Below are positions 1-12,300 of a stretch of 64,000 bases of DNA, piece after piece. The notes beneath the pieces are model-generated. The model was not told the DNA's origin, searched no databases, and worked only from the letters and a program-made list of their open reading frames with translations. Made by a program: the position numbers and the translations under genes. Source of the stretch: Mytilisepta virgata (taxonomy: Eukaryota > Mollusca > Bivalvia > Mytilida > Mytilidae); assembly GCA_028015205.1 (NCBI GenBank), contig CM051516.1, forward strand, positions 39,446,230 to 39,510,229. The letters run 5' to 3'. Within the stretch, counting starts at the first letter, position 1. The number at the start of each line of letters is the position of its first letter.

Positions 1-637
1 TTGTTAGGAATACAAAATTAGACTGGACGGTACATAATTTAGATAGCAGAGTAAAAATGTGCTCTTTTTAACTGTTACTGTCATAGCTGCAGGTCGGATA
101 GTGCCTTTGGTAAGAAATTAAATTTTATTAGAGAAATTGATTAAATGTAAACCACGCTGAGTTGTTTATAATTACAAATCAAGCATTCTTTTTTTTAAAA
201 CCTGAGTAATTATGCAGTCAGTGACTGATCAAGTTTTATCTCAAACGCACGAAGAAAGAAATCTGAAAAGGAGATTAAAGAAGACGTTTAAGAGATAATT
301 AATGTTTGCTTAAATATATTCTTCAAAATAAAAGAAACGCACACCCCATTTTTCATCATTTTTATTTGAACGGGATCATTGTGTTTATAAATCTTACATG
401 TTTTTAAGGACATTATATAAGGACAAAAGAAATTCATCATGGGTTTTAAATGTAGGGTCACTAATCGTGACCAATCATTCTTTTTGACGAAATTTGTGTT
501 CGCTTGATTGTACCAAGACACACGCGTTTATCCACTTCGCACCTTTTTCGCATGAAACCCAAATCTAAAACCTTTACAATACTAGGGTTCTCAGTTTCAA
601 AATCAGTCGACACTAAACGAGCCGATTGATGTAACGT
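1..637. other. Intergenic, nothing recognised
   Basis: AT-rich sequence with short open stretches on the minus strand only. I see no domain, splice pair or repeat structure that I can name. Confidence 0.5.
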
Positions 638-1312
638 ATGAACGAAGACCAACGCAATAACGCTGTCGGTCGGTTAAAAGTGAATCCCAGACAGATGTAG
701 CCAGGATGCTGAATCTCTCGCCTTTGGGATGTGTACCGACAACAAGGTTCAACACGTGACCGCCCATGCTCAATCCGACCAAGAGTGACTACACCTGCCC
801 AGGATCGTCACATCTGGTTACGTTATTTGCGGAAACGGTTCACAACAGCAAACTGTACTGTAGCAGCAATTATAGCTAGTGTTTTGACATGCCGACACCG
901 TCAAATCGGACTTCAATGGGCTCAGTCACACAGGGTATGGCCACAGCAACGCTGGAGAACAGTTTAGTTCAGCGACATGTCCGGTTCATGTTGCAACGAG
1001 GCGATGGCAGAGCAAGGGTATACCGTCAACAAGATGAGCGCTTTGCCGATAACTGTATTCAAGACGTCGACAGAATCGGTGGTGGGAGTTTAATGATGTG
1101 GGCTGCAGTATCGCATACTGGAACGACAGCGGTGATGCACATTCAAGGAAATTTTACAGACGAGCGGTATTGTGATGAAATCCTGCGGCCAGACTTTCTA
1201 TCGTTAATGCAGCAGAATGGTGCAAGATTTCAACATGACAATGCCCGACCCCACACTAAAAGAATAAAAACCATATTCCCCATGGGAAACAACGTTGCGA
1301 TGCTTCCTTGGC
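638..1312 (+). pseudogene. Tc1/mariner-type transposase relic
   Basis: A decayed transposase of the Tc1/mariner superfamily, the DDE enzymes that cut and paste DNA at TA sites. It starts near 638 with MNEDQRNNAVGRL, a typical N-terminal helix-turn-helix start. It continues through an AQDRHIWLRYLRKR-like segment and then GGGSLMMWAAVS (about 1080-1115), the conserved stretch before the second catalytic Asp. It ends with FQHDNARPHTKR (about 1229-1262), which contains the second Asp of the triad, and NNVAMLPWP (about 1290-1315). The reading frame is broken by in-frame stops (TAG about 964-966) and at least two frame changes, so no active protein can be made. The region of the third acidic residue is missing after 1312. 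No terminal inverted repeats were identified nearby, so this is a truncated fossil. Confidence 0.85.
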
Positions 1313-2626
1313 CGTTCATTGGTATCCTTGAAATTTGTTTGTTTCTATATCTCCTTCAAATTTGACTATGCGTTTCTTCTTCTTTTTTAAGAGTTTATAT
1401 TTTAGGCAATGACAATTACAAAACCTTTCTATTATTTCTATTGTTTAAGTTTCACATTAGCAAGTTCCGTTCGTCCAAATTATTATCTTAATGAATAAGC
1501 AGCTGTCCTGAAGAGGTCAAATTCCTAGAGTATATTCGTGTATCAACATTTTAAGGACTGGCATAAAATTGACGCATAACATACTGTAGATATTTGAATT
1601 TTTGTTTTTAAAGAAAGAGGTATGTCTCTTTCCTATATTTCTGATTTTGAGAAATTTTAAATTTTAAATAATAATAAATAAAATGAAAAAAAAGAAAAAA
1701 ATATAGATATATGATCATGTATATTCTTAATATTTTGAGATGGTTGTGTAGAACCAATCTTGTAATGATACTTCGTTTTAATATTTGATACAGAAAGATT
1801 ACTCTAGGTATATTTTCTTTAAAACATTTTACAGTCCTAATTTTAAGGATAATCTACCACCGAAACATGTACTTCTGCTCAATACTTAGATTTATACTTA
1901 TAAATAGGGCTGTTGAAATCTAGAATTAAGACAAACGTGATGATTTAAACTTTCCAATTGTGAACTTTCCCTTTCTTAATAGTAATATACGATACCAACG
2001 TATCCAGCTAATGGCTTTTACATTTCAGAGTTGATTCAGCATGTGGTTTATTACGTTGACTCCGGGTTGTTTTTTTTTTTCATTAGTTGTCCTGTCTTCT
2101 TTTTTATTCGGTTTTGTTTTCTATATTTGTTTTTAATTCTTTTACATGTAGCTGCATCATTGTAGTATTTGTTTTTTATGTAAGTATTTTCAAGAATTCG
2201 CTTCGTGTTTTGATGTTAGTATTTTGGACTTTTTCTAATGTTTTATCGCTTCAGTTTTCTTTTGTCGATATTTGCTAATATTTGTTATTCCTTATTTATA
2301 TCTCATATAAAATACTAAATGTGTTCACACAACAGCTACAGATGATGAGCAATTGTTTAACTAATGGATTAACACCCAACTTCGCGAAGTCGATGAAGTG
2401 ATGATTTCTGGCACGATAGGCCACTTGAGGTTTTGCTGCAAATTTGTCATTTTTGATTAAATCGATTGAAAAGCTTGTATAGCGCAATATTGTGTAAACT
2501 TGTCAGAACCACCAGATTATATCACATTTATGTATTTTATGATCGTTTGTGTCTGCTGGGTTTAAACATCAAATTCTGCAGATATATTATGATCGATTTT
2601 AACTTCAATCTTTTTTATGTCTTCAG
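1313..2626. other. Upstream region of the Popeye gene, no gene seen
   Basis: AT-rich non-coding sequence between the transposase relic and the first Popeye exon. A pyrimidine-rich stretch followed by AG at 2625-2626 could be a 3' splice site, so the first coding exon may begin at 2627 and an untranslated exon may lie upstream. I found no convincing promoter motif. Confidence 0.4.
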
Positions 2627-2680
2627 ATCCAAGCAAATCAAACTAATGATGTAGAGAACAAGGAGCTGGTAAGAATTGCT

Positions 2681-3330
2681 ATGGCATACAATTTTACCAA
2701 TGCTGACAATGTCACCGAGAATTATTACCTGGAGGACTTTACGATCACTTCAACCAACGTCAGCAGACATGTGCAAACTTGGAATTCCACACCCATTCAA
2801 CTGGAGAGCTATAAAAGTAATAACACCTTGTACAACTGTTCCAATAATTGTACATCAGAAACCAATATGGGAAAGGAAATGAAACCATTTACCTGTAGTG
2901 ATTGGCAGGAAGCTCAACATGCATTATTTCAGTTAGCAAATCTTTGTCTTATTATTTCATTCCTAACGCCTAGTAGTTTTAAACATCATGCCTTCTTCTT
3001 GCGACTTATTATCAGTTTTGGATTTTTGTTTTTCGGACTCTGGGCGGGAATTTTTGTTTGTATGCCAGATGTTCTAATTTGGAACGTTGGATTTTTTATA
3101 GTAAATTTTACTCACCTGACATATTTAGGATATAAAATGTGTCCAACACGACTAGGCCATTTTACAGAAGACTTGTATGAAAAACTATTTAAACCTTTAA
3201 ACGTAGATAGGAAACGATTTAAAACATTTACACAGCTAGGAGATACATATTTGTTAACCAAAGGAACTAATTATGCAACGGAAGGAAGAACAAAGTGCGG
3301 AAATAAACTTTCTATTCTGTTAAAAGGCAG
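2681..3330 (+). CDS. POPDC: Popeye exon 1: glycosylated N-terminus, three membrane helices
   Basis: Encodes residues 1-217 (the last codon is split). It covers the sequon-rich ectodomain, the WQEAQHALFQLANLCL segment, all three membrane helices and the start of the Popeye domain (NKLSILLKG). The donor is AG|GTAAGT at 3331. Reading through the donor meets a stop at once (3332-3334), so splicing is required. Confidence 0.95.
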
Positions 3331-6300
3331 GTAAGTTCTTTTTCATTCTTAAAATTTACATCGAATCTTCTTTATCGTGAAATCTATTTGTCTTATTTAT
3401 AAGCATTGGCTACTAACTTGCTGTTCATGTTATTCTCCAGTTTGCATTTTGTTTTAGCTTTTTATCACTATAAATACAGTATTTTTTTAAACGTTTAGAA
3501 TTTATTAGAAAAATCAAATACTAAATGACACATTTCCAAAAAATATCATACATAATGCAAAAAAGGTACTTCTAGGTGTCTGTGTCGCCTGTAGTTTAGA
3601 AGAAACTAGATACTATGGTGTCATATCTTGAAATTTTTGTTTTATGCCCATAGTGATAACTGACGAAAATTTGGGTACGTATAAAGTGAGACACGGAATC
3701 GAAACGAAACAAAACGAAATATAACGAAACGAAACGAAACGAAATAATACATTAACCCAGATAATTCTTGAAAAGAGAATCGTTTGGCCACAGGCAATTG
3801 TTTCTGTTAGAAAAAACATTTCCTTAATGGTATTTTTTAACAGAACATATGTGCCTGTGCGTTTGGCGTGGTTTTGATCGTCTAAATGGCAATTTTGGCG
3901 ATGCTCTTGAAAATAGTCATTGTTTAAACTGAATATTTAAGATGAAAGGAAATACCAGTATGTTCTCTTAATGATCGCTTTGTTTTTGATTCAAGGCATA
4001 TTTCCCGATTTTTTAACTTGAATTTTGCAACTACAAACTATATTTTTTACATGTAAACTCCCAGTGTTTTATCTCTTCAATTAGACAATTCATATTGCGT
4101 ATTGGCTTGGAGTTTTTAAATGTTCCGGCCACGGTTGTAACATTCAAAGACATTAGCGATAATAATCGATATGTGTTGCGTTCTATTAAAAATCGCTAAA
4201 ATATGGATGCTTTTTGTTCGAAAATAAAGTTATTGTTTAAAGACTGCATACTTAATTTAGTACTCAATGGGAGCGGACAGTACCTGTATCGTACAGTAAA
4301 GCTTTGATGTTTAAAAAATCCTTCTTAATTGAATTTAAATATTTTAAAGACATTGGACCCCATTCTAAAGACCCTGTACACTATTCTAAAGATACCGTGA
4401 AAAAAAATGTGAAATAGGTCCAAAATTCAACATTGCTTAAAGTAAGTTCTATAGTATATAATATTTCGAAGGTAACCGAACAATATACATGTTAAATTTA
4501 ATTATTTTACAGACTGTGCATCTCCCCATGCAGGAAATTAGGCGCAAAAGGGTAAATAAGGTCTTTTATAAATCCACATTGACTCATTGACTTTTTGACA
4601 GACATTGAACAAAATCTGCTGCGCTGTAATGCAGCATTACATGCAGCTGAACCTTTTGATCAGACTATAAAAGACCCCTTTTCGTTATATTTCGTTTCCT
4701 TTCGTTATTTTTCGTTTATTCATTTTTCATTTCGTTTCGTTTCGCTATATTTCGTTTCGTTTCGTTATATTTTGTTTCGTTTGATTCCGTTTCTCACTTT
4801 ATAAGTACCCGATAATTTTGCCCTTTAATTTTATATATAATCAATTCTGATGGTGTAATCAGAACAAATTCTCAGAGAGTACCATTTAAAGATCAGTTTG
4901 GACGTCAATCAGCTGGGTATTGGAATTGATCCCAAAAGAAGAAAAAATATTTGCAAAATTTGATTGAAATAGACCAAGTAATCGAAGTGTTTATGAGTCA
5001 CCGTTTAATAACCTTCTAAGTATGGCCTTCATCGTCCGATTTATTCATCTTTGGCAATTGTCGCATGACTTTTTGACGTACCCACCTTAACGTATGATCG
5101 GTTGTTTACCTACAAGAAACGCATGAGAATACGAAATAATTTTAAAGTCCGAGGATGCTTAACTAAACCAATAATACACCTCTGTACCTGTTTATCGACG
5201 ATGTAGTTTAAATTGTAATTTGTTCTCGTCCCTGCTTTACTCAAATTTTTAATTTACAATTTAAATACTTGTAATTTTTTTTCTGTGATATTGATGACAG
5301 GCTGTATGCTTAATTCAGAAAAAAAGCCTTGTCTTTTCATTTTCATGTTATGGATTTTCACTGTAATTACTGCCGTATTTTTGCCGATATTGAAAACAAC
5401 GCGATGCAAAATTACCCTTTTAGAAATGCTTCAAAAAAGAACACACATTTAAAAAAAAAGTTTACCTGCCACAATAAACGACGAGTTATGGGACCTAACT
5501 ATGACCGATATAGAAGCAATATTCTAAGATGTAATAGAAAAACGAACTAAATTATAATTTCGCAACAGCATATCCTTTTTGCTGCATGGCGACGTTACCA
5601 GAAAAAGCAAATAGATAAAACTGTATCGCACGTATGGATACCGTCTGGCTGCATTTGAATGTCTTATGCATTTTACTGTTAAACCTTAATGGAATGGATT
5701 ATGCTGTGAGTATTGTAATGAGTTTTGGGAAATTAAATTGCTCTGTTACATAAATACAGACTGATAAATTGGATATTTTTTATTGCAACGTTCAACATAC
5801 AGACAGCAAATTACAATAAAACAATAAATAGTTGGTAGTAAACAATAGTTATTGAAAAAAAACGAAAGTTTTAAGGGCAGCTTCTTCGACTCTGTCTACT
5901 AATGTAGAGAAACTTATTTCTGTTTTCAATGCATATTCTTATTTAATTTACATATCAATATCTTAAACTAAAATTATTAAACAAGATACAATTCGAGCTT
6001 TAATGGTACAAAAATTATATTAATGACTATCCTGAACCTAATTGGATCGTAACATTTCCATATGACAAAAAAGACGCAATTTTATTTTCCGAATTTTCAT
6101 TTTTTTTCAGACATGTCTCATTTTAAAACTTGTATGTTTTGTAAGAATCTCTTTTAGGGAAGAATATTTCGCAGTCAAACCTTACATAACTTGTACATTT
6201 TTGTTACTGGAGAATAATAAATATGTTTCACAAACTGATACAACTTGCGAAATTTTGTATAAAAATTCAAAATACTTTGTAATGGAATATTGTAATTCGA

Positions 6301-9300
6301 GGGAAGCATTGGTAAGGGATTGCAAAACATAGTTTATATATTACAATGTGCGACCCATGCTAGTTTTTGTTACAATGTTGATAACAAATTCAAACGTCCT
6401 AGCTTTTGATAAATGAAGACTCACCTCAAGATCATTTCCTTGTAATTGCTACAGACAGAACTGTTTGCATTACTGATAAATGGTTCTTCCTCTTAATTAC
6501 CTCGGGCCTTTATACTAGCTTCTCAGAAACACTGACGAAAAAATTCCTTTCGCAATCCTTGTCAATTAAGAGTCGAACACACCCCGGCACAGGTAAGATT
6601 CGAACTCACAACCACAGTGTTGACATGCTAGTGATCATTAGTAGTGATGACGAACTACCTAGACCACTCAGCCACAGAGGCCCCCTCTCACAAATGAGTT
6701 AAGATGTATTCTGTTATATGTTGCGTCTTACTTTCATTGAGACTTCGAGTGTTACCCACATTAATGTGACGTGTGTCATTAAAAGAGCATGAAATCCTTA
6801 ACTTTCCTGTATACTTGATGTCACTTATGGGAGTCCACGTTTCTTATTCTAAATAAGTCGTTGTCTTCTTTTAAGTTTCTTTAGTTTGCTTGTTTGTACT
6901 TTTGGGGTATATATTTGTAGTATTTGTTTGGTGTGATACTATTCCCTGGAAGTTACTTTATCTTTGAACTTTGGTCCACTGACTTATAGCTTTGGTGTGC
7001 TGAAATTCCTATTATTGGAGGACTTCAGTGGGGGTTTCTGCTGTTTGGTTGTAAGAGATGTTTAACTTTGTCTACTGACTTATAGCGTTGGTGTGCTGAT
7101 ATTCCTTTTACTGAAGGACTTCAGTGGGGATTTCTGCTGTTTGGTTGTGACAGATGTTTAACTTTGTCTACTGACTTATAGCTTTGGTGTACTGATATTC
7201 CTTTTACTGAATGACTTCAGTGGGGGTTTCTGCTGTTTGGTTGTGAGAGATGTTTAACTTTGTCTACTGACTTATAGCTTTGGTGTGCTGATATTCCTTT
7301 TACTGAAGGACTTCAGTGGGGATTTCTGCTGTTTGGTTGTGACAGATGTTTAACTTTGTCTACTGACTTATAGCTTTGGTGTACTGATATTCCTTTTACT
7401 GAATGACTTCAGTGGAGGTTTCTGCTGTTTGGTTGTGAGAGATATTTAACTTTTTCTACTGACTTATCGCTTTGGTGTGCTGATATTCCTTTTACTGAAG
7501 GACTTCAGTGGGGATTTCTGCTGTTTGGTTGTGACAGATGTTTAACTTTGTCTACTGACTTATAGCTTTGGTGTACTGATATTCCTTTTACTGAATGACT
7601 TCAGTGGGGGTTTCTGCTGTTTGGTTGTGAGAGATGTTTAACTTTGTCTACTGACTTATAGCTTTGGTGTGCTGATATTCCTTTTACTGAAGGACTTCAG
7701 TGGGGATTTCTGCTGTTTGGTTGTGACAGATGTTTAACTTTGTCTACTGACTTATAGCTTTGGTGTACTGATATTCCTTTTACTGAATGACTTCAGTGGA
7801 GGTTTCTGCTGTTTGGTTGTGAGAGATATTTAACTTTTTCTACTGACTTATCGCTTTGGTGTGCTGATATTCCTTTTACTGAATGACTTCAGTGGGGGTT
7901 TCTGCTGTTTGGTTGTGAGAGATGTTTAACTTTGTCTACTAACTTATAGCTTTGGTGTGCTGATATTTCTATTACTGAAGGACTTTAGTGAGGGTTTCTG
8001 CTGTTTGGTTGTGACAGATGTTTAACTTTGTCTACTAACTTATAGCTTTGGTGTGCTGATATTTCTATTACTGAAGGACTTTAGTTAGTGAGGGTTTCTG
8101 CTGTTTGGTTGTGAGAGATGTTTAACTTTGTCTACTAACTTATAGCTTTGGTGTGCTGATATTTCTATTACTGAAGGACTTTAGTGAGGGTTTCTGCTGT
8201 TTGGTTGTGACAGATGTTTTATTTTGTCTACTGACTTATCACTTTGGTCTGCTGATATTCCTATTACTGAATGACTTCAGCGGGGTTTCTACAGTTTGGT
8301 TGTGACAGATGTTTATAACTTTGTCTACTGACTTACAGCTTTTGTCTGCTGATATTCGTATTACAGAAGGGCTTCACTGGGGGTTTCTGCTGTTTGGTTG
8401 TGACAGATGTTTAACTTTGTCTACTGACTTACTTTGGTCTGCTGTTATTCGTATTACTGGAGGACCTCAGTGTGGGTTTTCTGCTGTTTAATTGTGACAG
8501 TTGTTTAACTTTGTCTACTGACTTATCGCTTTGGTGTGCTGATATTCCTTTTACTGAATGACTTCAGTGGGGGTTTCTGCTGTTTGGTTGTGACAGATTT
8601 TTAACTTTGTATACTGGCGTATAGCTTTGGTGTGCTGATATTCCTATTTTCTTCAAAGCTAAAAAGTTACTACACAAAGTAAATTCTTTCATTCCAGGTT
8701 TAATAAAACGTATCACAAAATAACGAAATAAATTTGATGCACTGAGGCCATTTCGTTGACTGACAACTCAACAGTGCTCGAGATCAAAATATTGGAAAAC
8801 CAGTTAAAGATATAATGATGAATTAATAAGCACAACCATCAAAAATCAAAACAAACAAGTATCCAAACTCAGCTAAGGGTTACCTCTGCCTTAGAAATTT
8901 CTGGTAGTTTATGTCAAATTTGGAACGGAAAATTTAAAGGCATTTGTGTAATGAATCATGCCATGACAAAATTTCTTACGCCTTTTCCTGACTTGCTTCC
9001 TCAGGGCGATAAATAAATATTCAAAACAAAGCAAATATTATTAAAAGCTATAAGTGATCTAAAACGTATATATAGACAGCCATTTAAGAGAGAGATACTT
9101 CTTAATAATATTGAATGTGACTATTTGGCTAGACTAATTACATACCTAGTGTCATATGAGACTTTCATTGCAAAGTCTGGCTAGTTTTGTGTCGTTTCAC
9201 CTCTCTGTTTTTAAAAGTACCTTGTCCCTAGTTGATTTATATCGTGCAAATGTGATGGATTATTTGGCTTTAAATGTGATGATTGCATAATATATGGTAA

Positions 9301-12300
9301 TAATGGTTTACACTTTGGTTGTGCCATTATTGCAGAGGAATTTAACTTCTTTAAACTTATTACTGATGAAATCTCTAAGGTCTAATATCAGAATTATAAA
9401 GACAATTTACAGGACAAAGGAATGACCTAGATTATAGTTGACTTTTGCTATTTATTCAAAATTTGCGAAAATATGATTTTTTAGTTATCAGTATTAAATA
9501 TACATGTACATGTTATCCTAGCAAGTCATTACTATAAGATATCAGGATTTTATAGAAAGGGGGTGGGGGTAAATGAGATTCCAAAGTATTTAATTAATGT
9601 AGTGTAAATTGTTCAACATGGTACTCCAAGGGGTACAATAATGAAACGCTCTTGGCTACATTTACCTGGACTGATGTTGAAATTGGGTATGTTTATTTTA
9701 TTCCTATTAATATTATTGCTTAGACGACACTAAAATAATTCATCCTCATTTAGATCCTGGATCGTAGAATTATCTTTTGACGTATTCTGAGGTGCATATG
9801 AGCAGGATTGAGATTAATTTGTATCTTTGGTTGCACGGAAACTATATCCTTAGAACTGAAAACTTTAAAAACAAAAACAATAAAAAAACAATAAAAAACA
9901 AAGATGCAAACATACAAACAAAACAAAAAGAAAATTTAATATTGAAAAGCGAATCGTCTCCGTTATCTCTATCTTATTTTATTTTTTTTTTTTTTTTTAG
10001 ATTTGAAAATACTTCACTGTACTTTCGGTTTTTTTCGTTTGGATTTCCAAATTTGTGGAAATGAGCAATACATCAAAATTGAGTTTATAGAACTTGTTTT
10101 TATTTTTTACGCTACAGTCTTCAGAAATAAAACAGTTTTTCTAATTCTATGAGCATTTATACATCTCTTCACCCGTTTGATAAATTATAATATCACCACA
10201 CGTTGGTTAAATGTTCGTGAAATTTCCCGCAAAAGAAACATTCGGAAAATCTCTCAGAGTTTTACATTGTCATTACAGAAAAATATTCTAAAACTCTTGA
10301 CGGTTAATTATGAAATGTATCCACGCAAATTTAATTATCTCGAGTTGATAAATTTCATAATCAACTGGTCATCGTTGTAGAATCTATATATATGTGGCAA
10401 TTCTAGAATATTATATCAATTTATCTATAGATTACTTTTTTTTTATCATGTTTAGTTCGATGATAATAACACTGCATCAGACGTAATGTCTTCTATCAAA
10501 TGTACCTAAACATATCAGGCCATATAATACTTTTATCATTTATTCTAAAAATAGTAGACATCAATTCATTAACCTACAATTTACGGCCATTATTGATCAC
10601 AAATATCTTTGGTGCAGAAAAAACATTGTGCCATATTTTACAAAACCAAATTGAAGACAGGTCTACTTCCGTCTTTTCCCTATCCGTCTGTAAATACGTT
10701 ATTTTTTCCACTGTACCTGAATCGATTAGATATGTTTTTGGTATATGGTTATATGATAATAGTAGGCCTGAAATTTGCATCTAGTTCGATATTGCAATCC
10801 TTGAACAAAGTATTCTGTTTGACTCCAGGATATATTCAATTTTGCATTTTTAAAACATATAAAAGAGGATTACTGCTGTCACAAAAGCCTCTTAACCAGG
10901 GTTTTATCAGGGATAAGTTGATGTCATCACTGGGAAATTTTACGGTCGTCATCACGAATTGATTGACCATTACAGTGTTCCAATTTCTAAGATGATGTTG
11001 GACCTGTTCCCACCGATTTGTGACTTCCCCCGGATTCGACTATGTTGAACTTCACGACGGGTGCCGTATACGGAGCAGGAACTGTTTACCCTTCCGGAGC
11101 ACCTGGGTTCACTCCTGGTTTTTATAAGAGTTCGTGTTGTTCATTATTTTTCAGTTTTCTGTGTTTATTTGTTGTGCTTGTTGATGTTCATTTGTTTTTC
11201 CGGGTTTGTCTGTCCAATGGATTACGTTTTTTTTAGCTATATTTGTCCTTTTTATCAAACCCTTTTCACAAAATATTGGATTCTGCTATTTTTCAAATTC
11301 ATTCTTTGACCTGCAGAAGAAATCATATAGTTACAATCATATACCGCTGAAATGGGAAGTAATGCAGGTAATATTATATGTTTACGTTTTGTTCTAGGTC
11401 GATTTTACACCCTTTACAGTTCGTCTGAAGAGAATGGTTTAATTTTTGGAAATTTATTTACCTTCAAAGCACATTATAAGGAAATCTGTATTCTTGATTG
11501 TTTTTTATTAAATTATTGTCAAAGAACCAGTATCCTATCCAAATGGTTTATCTTTAAGGCATACCCATACCAATCAACGCCACTCAATCGATAGGTACTT
11601 TTTATATTTACGTTTTGTTCTAGGTCGATTGTTGCAGTGTTCTTTTTACACCCTTTACAGTTCGTCTGAAGGAAATGGTTTAATTTTTGGAAATTTATTC
11701 ACCTTCATAGAACGTTATAAGCCAATCTTCATTCTGGACTGTTCTTTCATTATTAATGGCAAAGAACCAGTATCCTACCCAAATGTTTTCTCTTTAAGGC
11801 ATACCCATACCAATCACCGTCACTCAATCGACAAACCCTCAGACAAAAATTGTATATGTTTCACAATTATGAACCTAATATTCAGAAAAAAAGACAACGT
11901 GGATATCAAATTTGCCGATACTACATGGTTTTTATATTTCATTTCAGACTGAAAGTGATGTATCAAAATATGTTTCTGCATTCTATAGAAGTTAATCAGT
12001 TTATAGATTCGCCTGAGTACGATATGTTTGGTAACTGTGATTCTGAGGAAACTTACCAGGTTTGTCCATTCACTTTCAGTGTTCATAGTTAAATATCAAA
12101 GTGCAATGAGTTGTAATGAATTAACAAACATATGGTAATCAACTTGTTTTAAATGTATAATTTATGTTATCAAGCTGCCAAGGGCTTGCTAGCACGATTT
12201 TAGAAGACGAGAGTACTTTTAGCACTTAAGTGTAATAAGATTAAAATCTGCCACATATAATTTGTTTGGACTTGTGTGAATGGAAAATAAACAGAGATTC

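Noticed and set aside
5329..5550. 73-codon open frame with several Cys and His
   Set aside because: Low-complexity Lys/Asn-rich translation of AT-rich intron sequence with no spacing that fits a zinc finger and no splice borders.
6406..6702. 98-codon protein-coding ORF
   Set aside because: Reads antisense through the SINE fragment and flanks; the apparent peptide is repeat-derived.
6960..8650. CRISPR-like regular repeat array
   Set aside because: The 96-bp units abut with no unique spacers, and the window is clearly eukaryotic.
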